From contig NZ_CP104207.1 in assembly GCF_025244705.1 (NCBI RefSeq), positions 3,732,966-3,796,965 on the forward strand: DNA of 64,000 nucleotides, in the 5' to 3' direction. Numbering within the stretch: position 1 is the first letter of the stretch; every line of letters starts with the position of its first letter. The notes beneath the pieces are model-generated. The model was not told the DNA's origin and did not search any database. It saw only the letters and a list, made by a program, of their open reading frames with translations. The position numbers were made by a program, and so were the translations under genes. The stretch comes from Sphingopyxis sp. PET50 (GTDB taxonomy: Bacteria; Pseudomonadota; Alphaproteobacteria; Sphingomonadales; Sphingomonadaceae). Positions 29,702 to 39,973 of the stretch are shown in pieces.

Positions 29702-31883
29702 ATGAAATCGCATCGTTGGATGTTAGGCATCGGTCTTGGCGCGCTGGTCGGCGCAACGGTTCTGGCCGGGCCCGCCCGCGCGCAGGAGACCAAGGACGCG
29801 CGCGACGAGAACATGATCATCGTAACCGCGCAGAAGCGCGCGAGCGATATTCAGGATGTGCCGCTTTCGGTCGCCGCAGTCACGTCATCGACGCTCGAGA
29901 AATCGGGCGTCAACACGATCGAGGCGGTGCAGACGCTCGCGCCCGGCATGAACATGTCGGCGATCGGCAGCGGCTTCGTCAGCTATACCTATATCCGCGG
30001 TGCGGGCACCAATGTGATCGACGCGGGATCCGATCCCAGCGTCGCCTTCTTTCAGGACGAAGTCTATCTCGCGGGCACGGCGGGCCTGCAATTCGACCTG
30101 CTCGACGTGGAGCGCGTCGAGGTGTTGAAGGGGCCGCAGGGCACGCTGTTCGGACGCAATGCCGCGGGCGGCGCGATTTCCATCATCACCAAGCGGCCAA
30201 GCCACGAATTCGATGCCTGGGCTGCGGCGGATGCGGGTGAATATGGGCTGTTCGCGGTACGCGGCGGCATCACCGGACCACTGGCCGACCGATGGGCATA
30301 CCGGCTGTCGGCGGCGCACCGCCAGCGCAAGGCCTTCACCGACAATCCGGCGGGACGCGACCCCGGCTCGATCGACAATTACACCGGCCGCGGCCAGATC
30401 ATGTATGACGGCGACGATCTGACCGTGCTGCTCACCGGCGAGTTCTTCACCTCCGACAACGGAATGACGAATCAGTTCATTTCGACCGCCGATACGGCGA
30501 GTTTGCTGACCCCTGAAGCGGCCGCCGCCCAGCCCGCCGACCAGAGCTTCTATCGCCGCTATTACGACGTCGACGGGTTTGAAAAGCAGAATCTCTATGC
30601 CGCGACCGGCCGCATCGAATGGGATTTGGGACCGGTGCTGCTCACTTCGATTTCGGCATGGCGCGATAATCATTTCAAGCGATTGCAGGACCAGGATGGA
30701 TCGAGCGCGGATGCCTATGCGCTTGCGACCGATGCCAGCGACAAGACGTTCAGCCAGGAATTGCGGCTGTCGGGCGAAAGCGACCGCTTCGAATGGATCG
30801 CGGGCCTCTATTATTATAACGGCAAGACTGAACGCATCGATCGGCTCGATTCGGGCCCCGATTTCGCCCCCGCGCCGCTGCGCAACTCGCTGGGCATCTA
30901 TGGCCAGAATATTAAGGCGATCAGCTATGCCGCGTTCGGTCAGGCGACCTATGAGATTCTGCCTGCGCTGAAGGTCACGCTTGGCGCGCGCTACAGCAAG
31001 GACAAGAAAAGGTCGAACCAGGACACCGACCCGATCGGGCTGGCTGGCGCCCTTCAGCGTCGAACTGACCCCCGAATGGAGCAGTTTCGATCCTGCTGTG
31101 ATCGTGCAATATGAACCGTCGCGCGACGTCATGCTCTATGGCTCGTTCCGCCAGGGGTTCAAAAGCGGGGGCTTTCAATCGCTGCCGGGCAGCTTGGCGC
31201 TCGCCTCGACGGTCTATGCGCCCGAGGACGTGAAATCCTTCGAACTTGGTGCGAAGACGCAATGGTTCGACAACCGGCTGCGACTGAACGTCGCGCTGTT
31301 CGAAACGCGGATTACCAACCAGCAGATTTTGCGCATCCCGACCCCCGGCACGTCGATCATCGACAATGCCGGGCGGACGCGGACGCGTGGCCTCGACATT
31401 GCGCTGCAGGCGGCGATCAGCGACTATCTGCACATCGACTGGAACACGACCTATCAGCATGCGCGGTTCCGAGAATATCTGAGCAATTGTTCGGGGACGC
31501 CGCCGGTCTGCCTCACCGACTTTGCCGGAAACCGGCAGCTGCGATCGCCCGATTTCCAGACCTCGTTCGTCGCCGATCTCAAGATTCCGCTCGGCGGCGA
31601 TACCGGCAATATGACGATGCGCGGCGAATATTCCTATCAGACGAAGGTCTTCTTCGACGCCGCAAATACCAGCGGGCCGGGCGCCTACCAGCCCGGCTAT
31701 GGGCTGCTTGGCGGGCGGATCGGCTATGAAGCCGACGACGGCCGCTGGAGTATCGCGCTGTTCGCCAAGAATCTCACCAACAAGAAATATTACCGCAACG
31801 TCGCGATATCGGGCCTATCGGGCGTCGGAACGCCCGGTGATCCACAAAGCTTCGGCGTCAGCCTGAACTGGCGGCTCCGGTAG
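29702..31883 (+). pseudogene. TonB-dependent receptor 2 (frameshifted)
   Basis: An outer-membrane receptor with a signal peptide (MKSHRWMLGIGLGALVGATV, cleavage near ARAQ), plug start MIIVTAQKRASDIQDVPLSV, and VLKGPQGTLFGRNAAGG. The N-terminal frame runs to about 31040. The remaining barrel (WLAPFSVELTPEWSSFDPAV, VMLYGSFRQGFKSGGF) continues in another frame to the terminal FGVSLNWRLR at 31883. ATG 29702 follows GGGGAGAGA. The next genes are an MFS permease and a ligase: uptake, transport, activation in one unit. Confidence 0.88.
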
Positions 31884-31903
31884 CGCGAGGGCGGAGACGG
31901 TGG

Positions 31904-33115
31904 ATGATCCTGCGCAAGACGCGAACCGGCTTGCCGAATTCACCGTGCGGCTGGCGCGTGCTCGCGGGCTCGGCGCTCGGCATCGGGGTGGGTATCATCG
32001 CGGTGCCGGCTGCGCAGCGATCGGGGTCTTCATGCGCGGCTTACAAGCCGACTTCGGCTGGACGCGCGCGGAAATATCGCTGGGCCCGACGATTCTGATC
32101 GTCACGCTCGCGGCGATCGCGCCGCTGCTCGGCTGGCTTGCGGATCGTGCCGCCCCGCGGCTGATCGTCGGCACTGCGCTTGCCGCGCTTGCGGCGGGGC
32201 TGTTCCTGTTCAGCCGCCTCGACGGCGATCTGCGCATCTATTACGCCGGCTTCGCGCTGCTCGCTATCGCCGCGAGCGGTTCGGCGACAATCGTATATGC
32301 GAAGCTGCTCAACGCGACATTTCACCGCAATCGCGGGGCGGCCCTGGGACTCGCGATGGTCGGCAACGGTGCGACGGGCATCCTGCTGCCCTTGCTGCTG
32401 GTTCCCTATGCCGCAGTGGCGGGCTGGCGCGCGGGGTTTATTGCGCTTGCCGCCGTTGTGGCTCTGGCGTTGCCGCTGGTCGTGCTGTTGATCGGAGGGC
32501 GGCGTGATGCTCCCGTTACAGCGGTGCTCGCCGCGCCGCCGGGCGACGCGCTGCGCAGCCGTGCCTTCCGCATCATGGCGATCTGCTTCGCGCTGATCCC
32601 ACTCGCCGTTGCCGGGCTTCACCTCCATTTTCTCGCTTATCTGGCGGATATGGGAATCGGTCCGTCGCGCGCGGGCGCGATCGCCGGTGTCGGCGGGGCG
32701 GCGCTGATGGCGGCGCGCATTCTGACCGGCTTCTTGATCGACCATATCTTCGCGCCGCATGTCGCTGCCGCAATGATGATGTTTAGCGCGGCGGCGATCG
32801 CGGGGATGGTGCTGCTCGGTCCAGCGGCGGCGGTGCTGGGGGCGGTGGCGCTCGGCGTTTCGCTCGGCGCCGAGCTCGACCTGATCGGCTATATGACCGC
32901 GCGCTATTTCGGTCTCGACCGCTTCGGCCGGATCTATGGCATCCTATATGGCGTGGTGCTGGCTAAGCAGCGCGGCATCGCCGGTGCTTTATGGCCTGAT
33001 CGCCGACGGGAGTGGATCCTATCTTGCGGGTCTCTACGCGGCTGCGGCGCTGCTCGCGCTGAGCGCCTTTTTGTTCCTTACCCTGCCACGCTTCGACTCG
33101 GAAGCCGCGACGTGA
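31904..33115 (+). pseudogene. MFS transporter 1 (two frameshifts)
   Basis: A major-facilitator permease of about 400 residues. The start (MILRKTRTGLPNSPCGWRVL, then AGSALGIGVGIIAVPA) is in one frame. From FMRGLQADFGWTRAEISLGP to RIYGILYGVVLA it is in a second. The last helix (LYGLIADGSGSYLAGLYAAA) is in the first frame shifted again, ending at TGA 33113-33115. The breaks are near 32000-32030 and 32965. The LDLIGYMTARYFGL signature resembles LDVVAYAATRYFGL of the permease at 53662. It is probably an inner-membrane importer working with TBDR2. Confidence 0.8.
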
Positions 33116-34615
33116 ATATCGCTTTAGTCCTTGACGCCGCCACGCGCCTTCATCCCGATCGCACTGCCATCTCGTGGATCGACCGGCCGGTCTGGACCTA
33201 CGCCGAGCTTTGGGAGCGGGCGGTGACCCTCGCGGCAGGGTTCGCCGCCATGGGGCTGCGGCCCGGTGACCGGGTGGTGATGGCGATGTCGAATGCGCCC
33301 GCCTATTGCGAAGTGCTGCTCGGTGCCTGGATTGCGGGCTTGGTGCCCGCGCCACAAAATTGTCGCTTGCATGCGGCCGAAATCGGCTTTGCGGCGCAAG
33401 ATTGCGGCGCGCGGCTGTGCATCGCGACCGCAGATCTCGCCGCGCCGCTGGCGGCGGCGATCGATGGCTTGTGCCCGCTCATCGATATCGACAGCGCCGA
33501 TTTCGCCGCGCTGCACGGCCATGGCGTTGCGAAGGTCGCGCCGCGCGCGCCCACCGACGCGGCGCTGCTTTTCTATACCAGCGGGACGACGGGCAAGCCG
33601 AAGGCGGCGATCCATACCCATCGGACGCTGAACGCGATGCTCGTCAGCTTCCTTGCCGATAGTGGCGCGGTCGTCGACGATCATATCCTGCATATCGCAC
33701 CGATGTCGCACGCCAGCGGTTTTCTGGGCCTGTCGTATCTCGCACGCGGCCGCAACAACATCGTCCTCCCCACCGGTGCGTTCGAGCCCGAACTGATCGC
33801 GCGCGCCGCCGCCGCTTTCGGCCCGCTGTCCTTCTTTGCGGTGCCGACGATCGTACGCCGGTTGACCCAGCCCGGCATTCTGGACGAAGCGACGATCGCG
33901 GGCATCCACCGCATCTTCTTTGGCGGCGCGCCGATGTATGTCGAGGATCTGAAACGCGCGATTGCGCGCTTCGGCAGCGGACGCCTGTGGCATCTCTATG
34001 GGCAGGGCGAGACGCCGAATACGATCACCCATCTTCCCCCGCATCTCCTGGGCTCGCCGGATGACCCTGATTATGCGGACCGGCTCGCCAGCGTCGGGGT
34101 CGCGCGAAGCGGAGTCAGCGTACGCATCCTGCGCGACGACGGCGCCGAGGCGAGGAGCGGCGAGGTGGGTGAGGTCGTGGTGCAAGGGGACACGTTGATG
34201 GCCGAGCTATTGGGATCGCCCTGAAGCGACGGCTGCGGCGATGAAGGACGGATGGTTGTACACGGGCGATCTCGGCCGCCTCGACGCGCGCGGTTTCCTG
34301 ACCCTCGTCGATCGATCGAAGGACATGATTATTTCGGGCGGCTCGAACGTCTATCCGCGCGAGATTGAGGAGGTGCTGCTGACGCATCCCGGGATCGCCG
34401 AATGCGCCGTCGTCGGGCAGTTCGATCCCGAATGGGGCGAGACCGCGGTCGCCTTTGTCGTACCGGCCGGCGCCGCACCCGATCCCGCGGAGCTCGACGC
34501 GCACGTCCTCGCGCGGCTGGCGCGGTACAAGCGGCCGCGCGCCTATCATTTCCTTAGTGAGCTGCCGAAGAACGCGTACGGTAAAGTGCTGAAGACCGCG
34601 CTGCGCGATCATTAG
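33112..34615 (+). pseudogene. AMP-forming acyl-CoA ligase downstream of TBDR2/MFS (frameshifted)
   Basis: GTG 33112 overlaps the permease TGA (GTGA). The protein shows FYTSGTTGKPKAAIHTH, LYGQGETPN, and after a slip near 34210 YWDRPEATAAAMKDG, then GWLYTGDLGRLDARGFLTLV, RSKDMIISGGSNVYPREIE and NAYGKVLKTALRD with the catalytic Lys. One missing G around 34207 would restore a ligase of about 500 residues. Its stop overlaps the stop of the convergent CoA-transferase gene. Confidence 0.85.
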
Positions 34616-35840
34616 CGCAATTCGTGCCAAGCCCTTTCAAGCGCGTCGCGATGTGCGGGCGCGGCGACCGCGATGAGCGCCGCCGCGCGCTCGCCCGCCG
34701 AGCGGCCACGCAGTTCGGCGATCCCATATTCGGTAACGATCGTATCGACATCGCTGCGCGGGATCGAAACCGTCGGCGCGTCGAGGCGCGGAACGATGCG
34801 CGAGATCGCTCCCTTTCCGGCGGTGGCGCGGAGCGCCGTGATCGCACGTCCGCCCGGCGACTGGACCGCCGCGCGCGCGAAGTCGGGTGCGCCGCCGACG
34901 CCGCTGACTGCCGCCCGTCCCCGCCATTCGAGATTGACCTGTCCGAAAAGATCGACCTCGAGCGCCGAATTGATCGCGGTGAAGGCGTCGAGCCGGGCAA
35001 GCGCGGCGCTGTCATGGCTTTGCGTGACCGGCACCATCTCGACCATGCCGGCCTCTGCGAGCCAGGCGTAAAAGGCGGGGTCGCCGAGTGCGATTCCGGC
35101 ACGGTGCCTGCCGCTGTCACGAAGTGCACCCGCCTCGGCTAGCGAGCGCAGCGGCGGCGTGACCATGCCCGACGCGATGACGAGGTCGCGATGCCCCGAC
35201 AGGAAGTGCCACGTCGCGCCGGGAATGCCGCCGATCCCGCATTGCACCGCAGCGCCGTTGGGGACGAGCGCGGCGACCGAGGCGGCGATCGTCTGCGTCA
35301 CTGCGTCGGGGGCCGGCTCGCTCTCGGCGACAAGCGGAGCGTCGATCTCGACGACGAGATCGGCGTCGGCCAGCGCCAGATGCGGCGCTCGGGCGATGGC
35401 TGGCATGCGGGCGTTGACCACGAGGATGCGAAAGGCCGCGCGCGGCCAGACGAGCGAAGCGAAATCGGCCGAAATGCCGAGCGAGCATCGGCCGTCCGCT
35501 CCGGCCGAGCGCAACATGGGCGATCGCGACGTCGGGCCGGAAATCCTCGGCCAGATAGCGCCCCGTCGCGCTGTAACAGAGCGGCAGCAGGCGAAGGCGG
35601 CCCGCCGCCGCGGACGCTTCCAGTGCCGGCGACATCATGAAGACGGTGAGCTGCGCGCCCGGCGCATGGGCGGCATAGTCAGTGCGGTTCATCCCCGGCA
35701 GCAGAGCCGCGGTGACGTCGACCCCCGCGAGCTGTCCAGGGTCGGCGGTCAGGGCCGCCGCAAGCGGCAGAATCTCTGCCGAGCCGCCGGGCAGGTAGAC
35801 ACGCTCGGCCGGGCGCGAAGCAATCGAGCAGGCGGTCCAT
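34612..35840 (-). pseudogene. Acetyl-CoA hydrolase/transferase-type CoA-transferase (two frameshifts)
   Basis: A class I-like CoA-transferase of the 4-hydroxybutyrate/acetyl-CoA hydrolase group. It shows VQCGIGGIPGATWHFLSGH and the family C-terminus VTEYGIAELRGRSAGERA, with AHRDALERAWHELR at the end. The N-terminal part (RVYLPGGSAEILPLAAAL and LLPGMNRTDYA) is in another frame, with breaks near 35530 and 35815. ATG 35840 lies 5 bp after the stop of the upstream dehydrogenase. Last gene of the 39.7-34.6 kb operon. Confidence 0.8.
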
Positions 35841-35845
35841 CTATG

Positions 35846-36982
35846 CTAGAGCGTTCGGGCGATGAGCTCGCGCATGATCTCGTTCGACCCGCCCGCGATC
35901 TTGGTGTAGCGTGAATCGGAATAGGCGCGGCCGATCAGATACTCGCGCGTGAAGCCATAACCGCCATGCATCTGCACGCAATCGTCGAGCAGCCGCATCA
36001 GCAGGTCGGTCGCCTGGAATTTCGCGACCGCGGCCGTCGTCGCGTCGAGCTTTCCTTCAACAACGAGTTCGATGCAGCGATCGACGAAGACGCGCATCAC
36101 CTGCGTCTGTGCGTGCCAGTCGGCCAGCTTGAAGCGTGTGTGCTGCATGTCGAACAGCGATTGGCCGAAGGCCTGGCGATCGCGCGTATAGTCGGTCGTC
36201 CAGCGGATCGCATGTTCGCACAGCGCCGCGGCGCGGATCGCGATGCTCGTGCGTTCCCAAGCAAGTTCCTGCATCAGGCAGATGAAGCCGCGGTCGAGCT
36301 GGCCGAGCATGTTCGATGCCGGGACGCGGACATCGTTGAAGAAAAGCTCCGCCGTGTCCTGCGCGCGCAGTCCGATCTTGTCGAGCTTGCGCCCGCGTTC
36401 GAAGCCGGGCCGATCGCCCTCGACGAGAAAGAGCGTCACGCCCTTTGCCCCCGCGCCCTGCGTGGTGCGTGCCGCGACGACGATCAGGTCGGCGAGATGG
36501 CCGTTCGAGATGAAGGTCTTTTGCCCGTTGATGACGAAGTCGTCGCCGTCGCGGACAGCGGTGGTACGGAGCGCAGCGAGGTCCGATCCTCCGCTCGGTT
36601 CGGTCATCGCGACCGCGCCGATCACCTCGCCGCGCGCCATCTGCGGCAACCATTCGAGCTTCTGCTCCTCGGTGCCATAGTTGAGGAGATAGGGCGCGAC
36701 GATTTCCGAATGCAGCGGGAAATTGGGTCCGCTGAGATTGGTGCGCGTCAGTTCTTCGATCAGGATCGTCGGATAGAGGCGATCGAGTCCCGCGCCGCCA
36801 TATTGCTCGGGGATCGTCATGCAGAGCAGCGATTCGCGCCCCGCCGCCAGCCACGCGCTGCGGTCGACGATGCCTTGCTCTTCCCAGCGCGCATGGTGCG
36901 GCGCGATCTCCTTTTCGAGGAAGCGGCGTACCGATTCGCGAAAGATATTATGTTCGTCGCCGAACAGCGTCCGCTCGATCAT
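35846..36982 (-). CDS. Acyl-CoA dehydrogenase
   Basis: A 378-residue, full-length FAD acyl-CoA dehydrogenase: IPEQYGGAGLDRLYPTILIE, AMTEPSGGSDLAALRTTAV, FVINGQKTFISNGHLADLIV, CVQMHGGYGFTREY, and the C-terminal YTKIAGGSNEIMRELIAR typical of catalytically competent members. It lies 11 bp after the thiolase gene. Alone rather than paired, so probably a homotetramer acting on an intermediate from the thiolase/ketosynthase-like step. Confidence 0.92.
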   Translation of the reverse strand: MIERTLFGDEHNIFRESVRRFLEKEIAPHHARWEEQGIVDRSAWLAAGRESLLCMTIPEQYGGAGLDRLYPTILIEELTRTNLSGPNFPLHSEIVAPYLLNYGTEEQKLEWLPQMARGEVIGAVAMTEPSGGSDLAALRTTAVRDGDDFVINGQKTFISNGHLADLIVVAARTTQGAGAKGVTLFLVEGDRPGFERGRKLDKIGLRAQDTAELFFNDVRVPASNMLGQLDRGFICLMQELAWERTSIAIRAAALCEHAIRWTTDYTRDRQAFGQSLFDMQHTRFKLADWHAQTQVMRVFVDRCIELVVEGKLDATTAAVAKFQATDLLMRLLDDCVQMHGGYGFTREYLIGRAYSDSRYTKIAGGSNEIMRELIARTL

Positions 36983-36993
36983 CGTCGCATCCG

Positions 36994-38193
36994 TTAGTGC
37001 ATGCCGACGATTGCAACGGCGCAGATGTTGAGGTTCGGGAAGCCGCCGAGATTATGCGACAGCGCGGTGACCGGCGGTGTTGCGCGCTGACGCTCACCCG
37101 CCCGGCCGAGCAGCTGGAGATAATTTTCATAGATCATCCGGATCCCCGACGCGCCGATCGGGTGACCGAAGCATTTGAGCCCGCCGTCGATCTGGCACGG
37201 AATGGTGCCGTCGGCGTCGAACTTGCCGTCCATGACGTCGTGGACCGCGCGCCCTTCGTCGCTGAGGCCAAGATCCTCCATCGTGACGAGCTCGGTGATC
37301 GAGAAACAGTCATGCACTTCGGTCAGGCTGATTTCCTTGCGTGGGTCCGTAATCCCCGCCTCCTTATAGGCCCGGGCGGACGCGACGCGCGTGGTATGGA
37401 AATAGCTGCCGTCCCAACCCGAGCCCTCGGCCTCCCAGCCGTTCGACGCGGCGACCTGCAGCGCCTTTACGGTGACAAGGTCGGTCTTGCCGAGCCTCCG
37501 CGCGATCTCGGGCGTCGTGACGATTGCGCAGGCGGCGCCGTCGGACACGCCGCAGCAGTCGAAAAGGCCGAGCGGCTCGGCGATCATCGGCGCATTGACC
37601 GCCTGTTCCTCGGTGATCGGCTTGCGCAGATGAGCCTTGGGATTTTTTGCGCCATTGGCGTGACTCTTGACCGAGACATGCGCGATCGCGCGCTTCAGAT
37701 CGTCGCGCTGAATACCGTGCTTCGCGCTATAGGCCGAGGCGATTTGCGCAAATTGTCCGGGCGCGGTGCTGTTCGCCAGCGTCGCGTCGGGAAAAGCGCC
37801 GCGCGGCCGCGCGGGTAGCCCGCCATAGCCCGTATCCTTCAGCTTCTCGACCCCCATGGCGAGCGCGATGTCGGCCGCGCCACTTGCGACGGCATAAACC
37901 GCGCCGCGAAAGGATTCGGTCCCCGAGGCGCAATAATTCTCGACCTTGGTGCAGGGAATGTTCGGCAGCCGGAGCGCGACCGACAGCGGGACGGCCGAGG
38001 GGCCGATGCTCGTCGTGTCGAGCCCGACGCCGAGCCACGCCGCGTCGATCTGGGTGACGTCGATGCCTGCATCCTCGATCGCCTCTAGGAATGCTTCGAC
38101 CATCAGGCCGTTCGCGTCCATGTCCCACCGCTCGCCAAAGCGCGAGCACCCCATGCCGAGAATGGCCACCTTGTCCTTGATGCCGCTTGCCAT
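36994..38193 (-). CDS. SCP2/Ltp2-type thiolase
   Basis: A 399-residue thiolase-fold protein. It shows a nucleophile-type Cys in ENYCASGTESF, HDCFSITELVTMEDLG, and CFGHPIGASGIRM. The start is at ATG 38193 (MASGIKDKVAILGMGCSRFG). It follows, by 11 bp, a gene encoding a ketosynthase-III/HMG-CoA-synthase-like domain fused to DUF35. Thiolases of this class often need a DUF35 partner: Ltp2/ChsH2-type retro-aldolases in steroid degradation, and archaeal thiolase/HMGCS/DUF35 complexes. A multi-enzyme complex is therefore likely. Confidence 0.9.
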   Translation of the reverse strand: MASGIKDKVAILGMGCSRFGERWDMDANGLMVEAFLEAIEDAGIDVTQIDAAWLGVGLDTTSIGPSAVPLSVALRLPNIPCTKVENYCASGTESFRGAVYAVASGAADIALAMGVEKLKDTGYGGLPARPRGAFPDATLANSTAPGQFAQIASAYSAKHGIQRDDLKRAIAHVSVKSHANGAKNPKAHLRKPITEEQAVNAPMIAEPLGLFDCCGVSDGAACAIVTTPEIARRLGKTDLVTVKALQVAASNGWEAEGSGWDGSYFHTTRVASARAYKEAGITDPRKEISLTEVHDCFSITELVTMEDLGLSDEGRAVHDVMDGKFDADGTIPCQIDGGLKCFGHPIGASGIRMIYENYLQLLGRAGERQRATPPVTALSHNLGGFPNLNICAVAIVGMH

Positions 38194-38204
38194 GATCGTT
38201 TGTC

Positions 38205-39659
38205 CTATGCTTCGGCCCGATAGTCGGGCACCGCTTTCCAGAAATAATGCTTGAACCCGCGATCGACGTCGTTCCGCTTGATCCGGAACATCATTCGCAT
38301 CGGCTGGCCGACCTCGAGCGTTTCGGCATCGACATCGGTGAAGTCGACCGTCATCCGTCCGCCGCCTTCGAACTCGATGAGTCCGTAGCATCCTGGCGGA
38401 TCGGGGGTGTAGACGAGGCTGTCGGCGGTGAAGGATGCGATCCGCGCCCGGCGCTCGGCGAGCGGATATTCCTCTTGCGTGCCGATCGCGCGCTCGTTCT
38501 GCGCGACCGAAATTTCGGACGGCGGGAATTGTATCGTCCCGGTCTTCGTGCACCGTCCGCCGACGAGCGCCAGCAGGCTGCGGCGATGGCGATAAAGCAT
38601 CGAAGGGGGCGTGCGCTGGTCGGCCTCTGCACGCATGCCGCCGTCGAGCGTCAGCGCGCCCGCGAGATGCAGGTGACGGACATAATTATCCTCGGCCTTG
38701 CGGCGATCGAGCCAGCCCGCGACTCCCATGTTCGTCGGCCGGGTACCGATGGTATCGGTCACCCGGAACAGAAGCACGTCGCATCCCTGACCAAAGGCCG
38801 CCACCAGCACGAGTTCGCCCGGCGCCGCCTTTTCGAGCGCGTGGGCAAGCAGGATGAGCGGCTGCGCGCAGCCGGCCGTGCCGAGCCGGTCCTGCAGATT
38901 GTCCTGCACGGCTTCGGCCTTGATGCCCGCTGCCTTGGCGACGCTTTTGTCGATCCCGCGGATCGGTGCGGGCATGACGAAGCGATCGATGGCGTCGGCA
39001 CCGACGCCGAATTTTTCGAGTGCCGCGCCGATCGCCGCGGGGACGATCTTGGCATAACCCTCGTCGCGGACCCAGCGGCCCTCCCATTCATAATCGAACG
39101 GCCGCTCGGTCGCGCGGAAATGGTCGGCGAAATCGACCGTATGGCTGTGATGGCCGATGAGGTCGGCGAGTCCGGGGCCCGGGCCGACGAGGACAGCCGC
39201 GGCGCCGTCGCCATAGACGAGCTCGGCCTCCGACGCGACTTTCGCGCGGCGCCGTTCGGACGCGACGCAGAGCACCGCGCCGCCACCTCCGGTGCTTTCG
39301 AGCGCCGCGATCAGCCCCGATGTTCCCGCGCGCTGCGACCCGGTAACGTCGAGCGCGCCGACCGCATCGGGCATATTCAGCGCCTCTTTGACGATCCCGG
39401 CGTTTTGCCGGTCGGCGTAGGGCAGGCTAGTCGAGGCCAGGATCAGCTTGCGAACCGTCTGACGCGCGTCCTCGGCGACGCAATCGCGCGCTGCTTCGAC
39501 CGCCATCGTGATGGCATCTTCGTCCCATCCGGCGATCGCGCGCTCGCCGCGTCCATGCGCGCCAAGACCGGCGTTGAACCACGACAAAGCCGAAACAGCG
39601 GCTTCGCGCTGCAATCGGCGGCGGGGTACATAGGCCCCGAATGCGATGATCGATGTCAT
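38205..39659 (-). CDS. HMG-CoA synthase/KAS III-like domain fused to a C-terminal DUF35 OB-fold
   Basis: A 484-residue fusion. Residues 1 to about 320 follow the KAS III/HMG-CoA synthase pattern (MTSIIAFGAYVPRRRLQREA; LILASTSLPYADRQNAG; VYGDGAAAVLVG; TAGCAQPLILLAHALEKA). The catalytic Cys region reads LDVTGSQRAGTSG, with Gln 109 where relatives have Cys. Residues about 340-484 form a DUF35-type OB domain (YGLIEFEGGGRMTVDFTDVD) whose zinc ribbon has lost most Cys (GGRCTKTGTIQFP). ATG 39659 heads the four-gene minus operon. It may scaffold the thiolase or act decarboxylatively (inference). Confidence 0.8.
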   Translation of the reverse strand: MTSIIAFGAYVPRRRLQREAAVSALSWFNAGLGAHGRGERAIAGWDEDAITMAVEAARDCVAEDARQTVRKLILASTSLPYADRQNAGIVKEALNMPDAVGALDVTGSQRAGTSGLIAALESTGGGGAVLCVASERRRAKVASEAELVYGDGAAAVLVGPGPGLADLIGHHSHTVDFADHFRATERPFDYEWEGRWVRDEGYAKIVPAAIGAALEKFGVGADAIDRFVMPAPIRGIDKSVAKAAGIKAEAVQDNLQDRLGTAGCAQPLILLAHALEKAAPGELVLVAAFGQGCDVLLFRVTDTIGTRPTNMGVAGWLDRRKAEDNYVRHLHLAGALTLDGGMRAEADQRTPPSMLYRHRRSLLALVGGRCTKTGTIQFPPSEISVAQNERAIGTQEEYPLAERRARIASFTADSLVYTPDPPGCYGLIEFEGGGRMTVDFTDVDAETLEVGQPMRMMFRIKRNDVDRGFKHYFWKAVPDYRAEA

Positions 39660-39701
39660 TTTTCGTCCTCTCGCTATCGCCATATATCGCGCCGGAAAGA
39701 T

Positions 39702-39725
39702 ATTCAATATAGTGTATATATATTC
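39702..39725. promoter_or_regulatory. IclR-type element A
   Basis: ATTCAATATAGTGTATATATATTC keeps the outer arms ATTCA and ATATTC of the 24-bp element (14 of 24 against the copy at 40829). It lies 43 bp before the KS-like/DUF35 start. It is AT-rich and may overlap the promoter itself. Confidence 0.45.
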
Positions 39726-39850
39726 GTCAAGATGAATTACATGACATGGGAAAGGGCATCCGCATGCGGGCTTTTTGGCGATCTTTCTTCAAGCCAAGCG
39801 AAGGCTCTCCGGGGTCGCGAATGCGCTTGCGTGCGGGAAGGGGGCTGCAT

Positions 39851-39874
39851 ATTCACGAATCGGAATGACTATTC
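39851..39874. promoter_or_regulatory. IclR-type element B
   Basis: ATTCACGAATCGGAATGACTATTC is identical at 21 of 24 positions to the reverse complement of element C. It lies 100-123 bp before the IclR start, suggesting autoregulation. Confidence 0.65.
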
Positions 39875-39973
39875 GCGCGAGGAATGGGCGCACTCAGGGG
39901 AACGGATATTTCGAAGCAGTTCATCATGGCTGTCGCGGCACACGAACTTTCCTTCGGCTTGGCGGCATAGGCG

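Noticed and set aside
31900-34224. A 774-residue open frame that would be an MFS-acyl-CoA ligase fusion
   Set aside because: The permease's own C-terminal helix and TGA (33113-33115) are present in another frame, and the ligase has its own GTG start at 33112; the continuous frame results from a frameshift.
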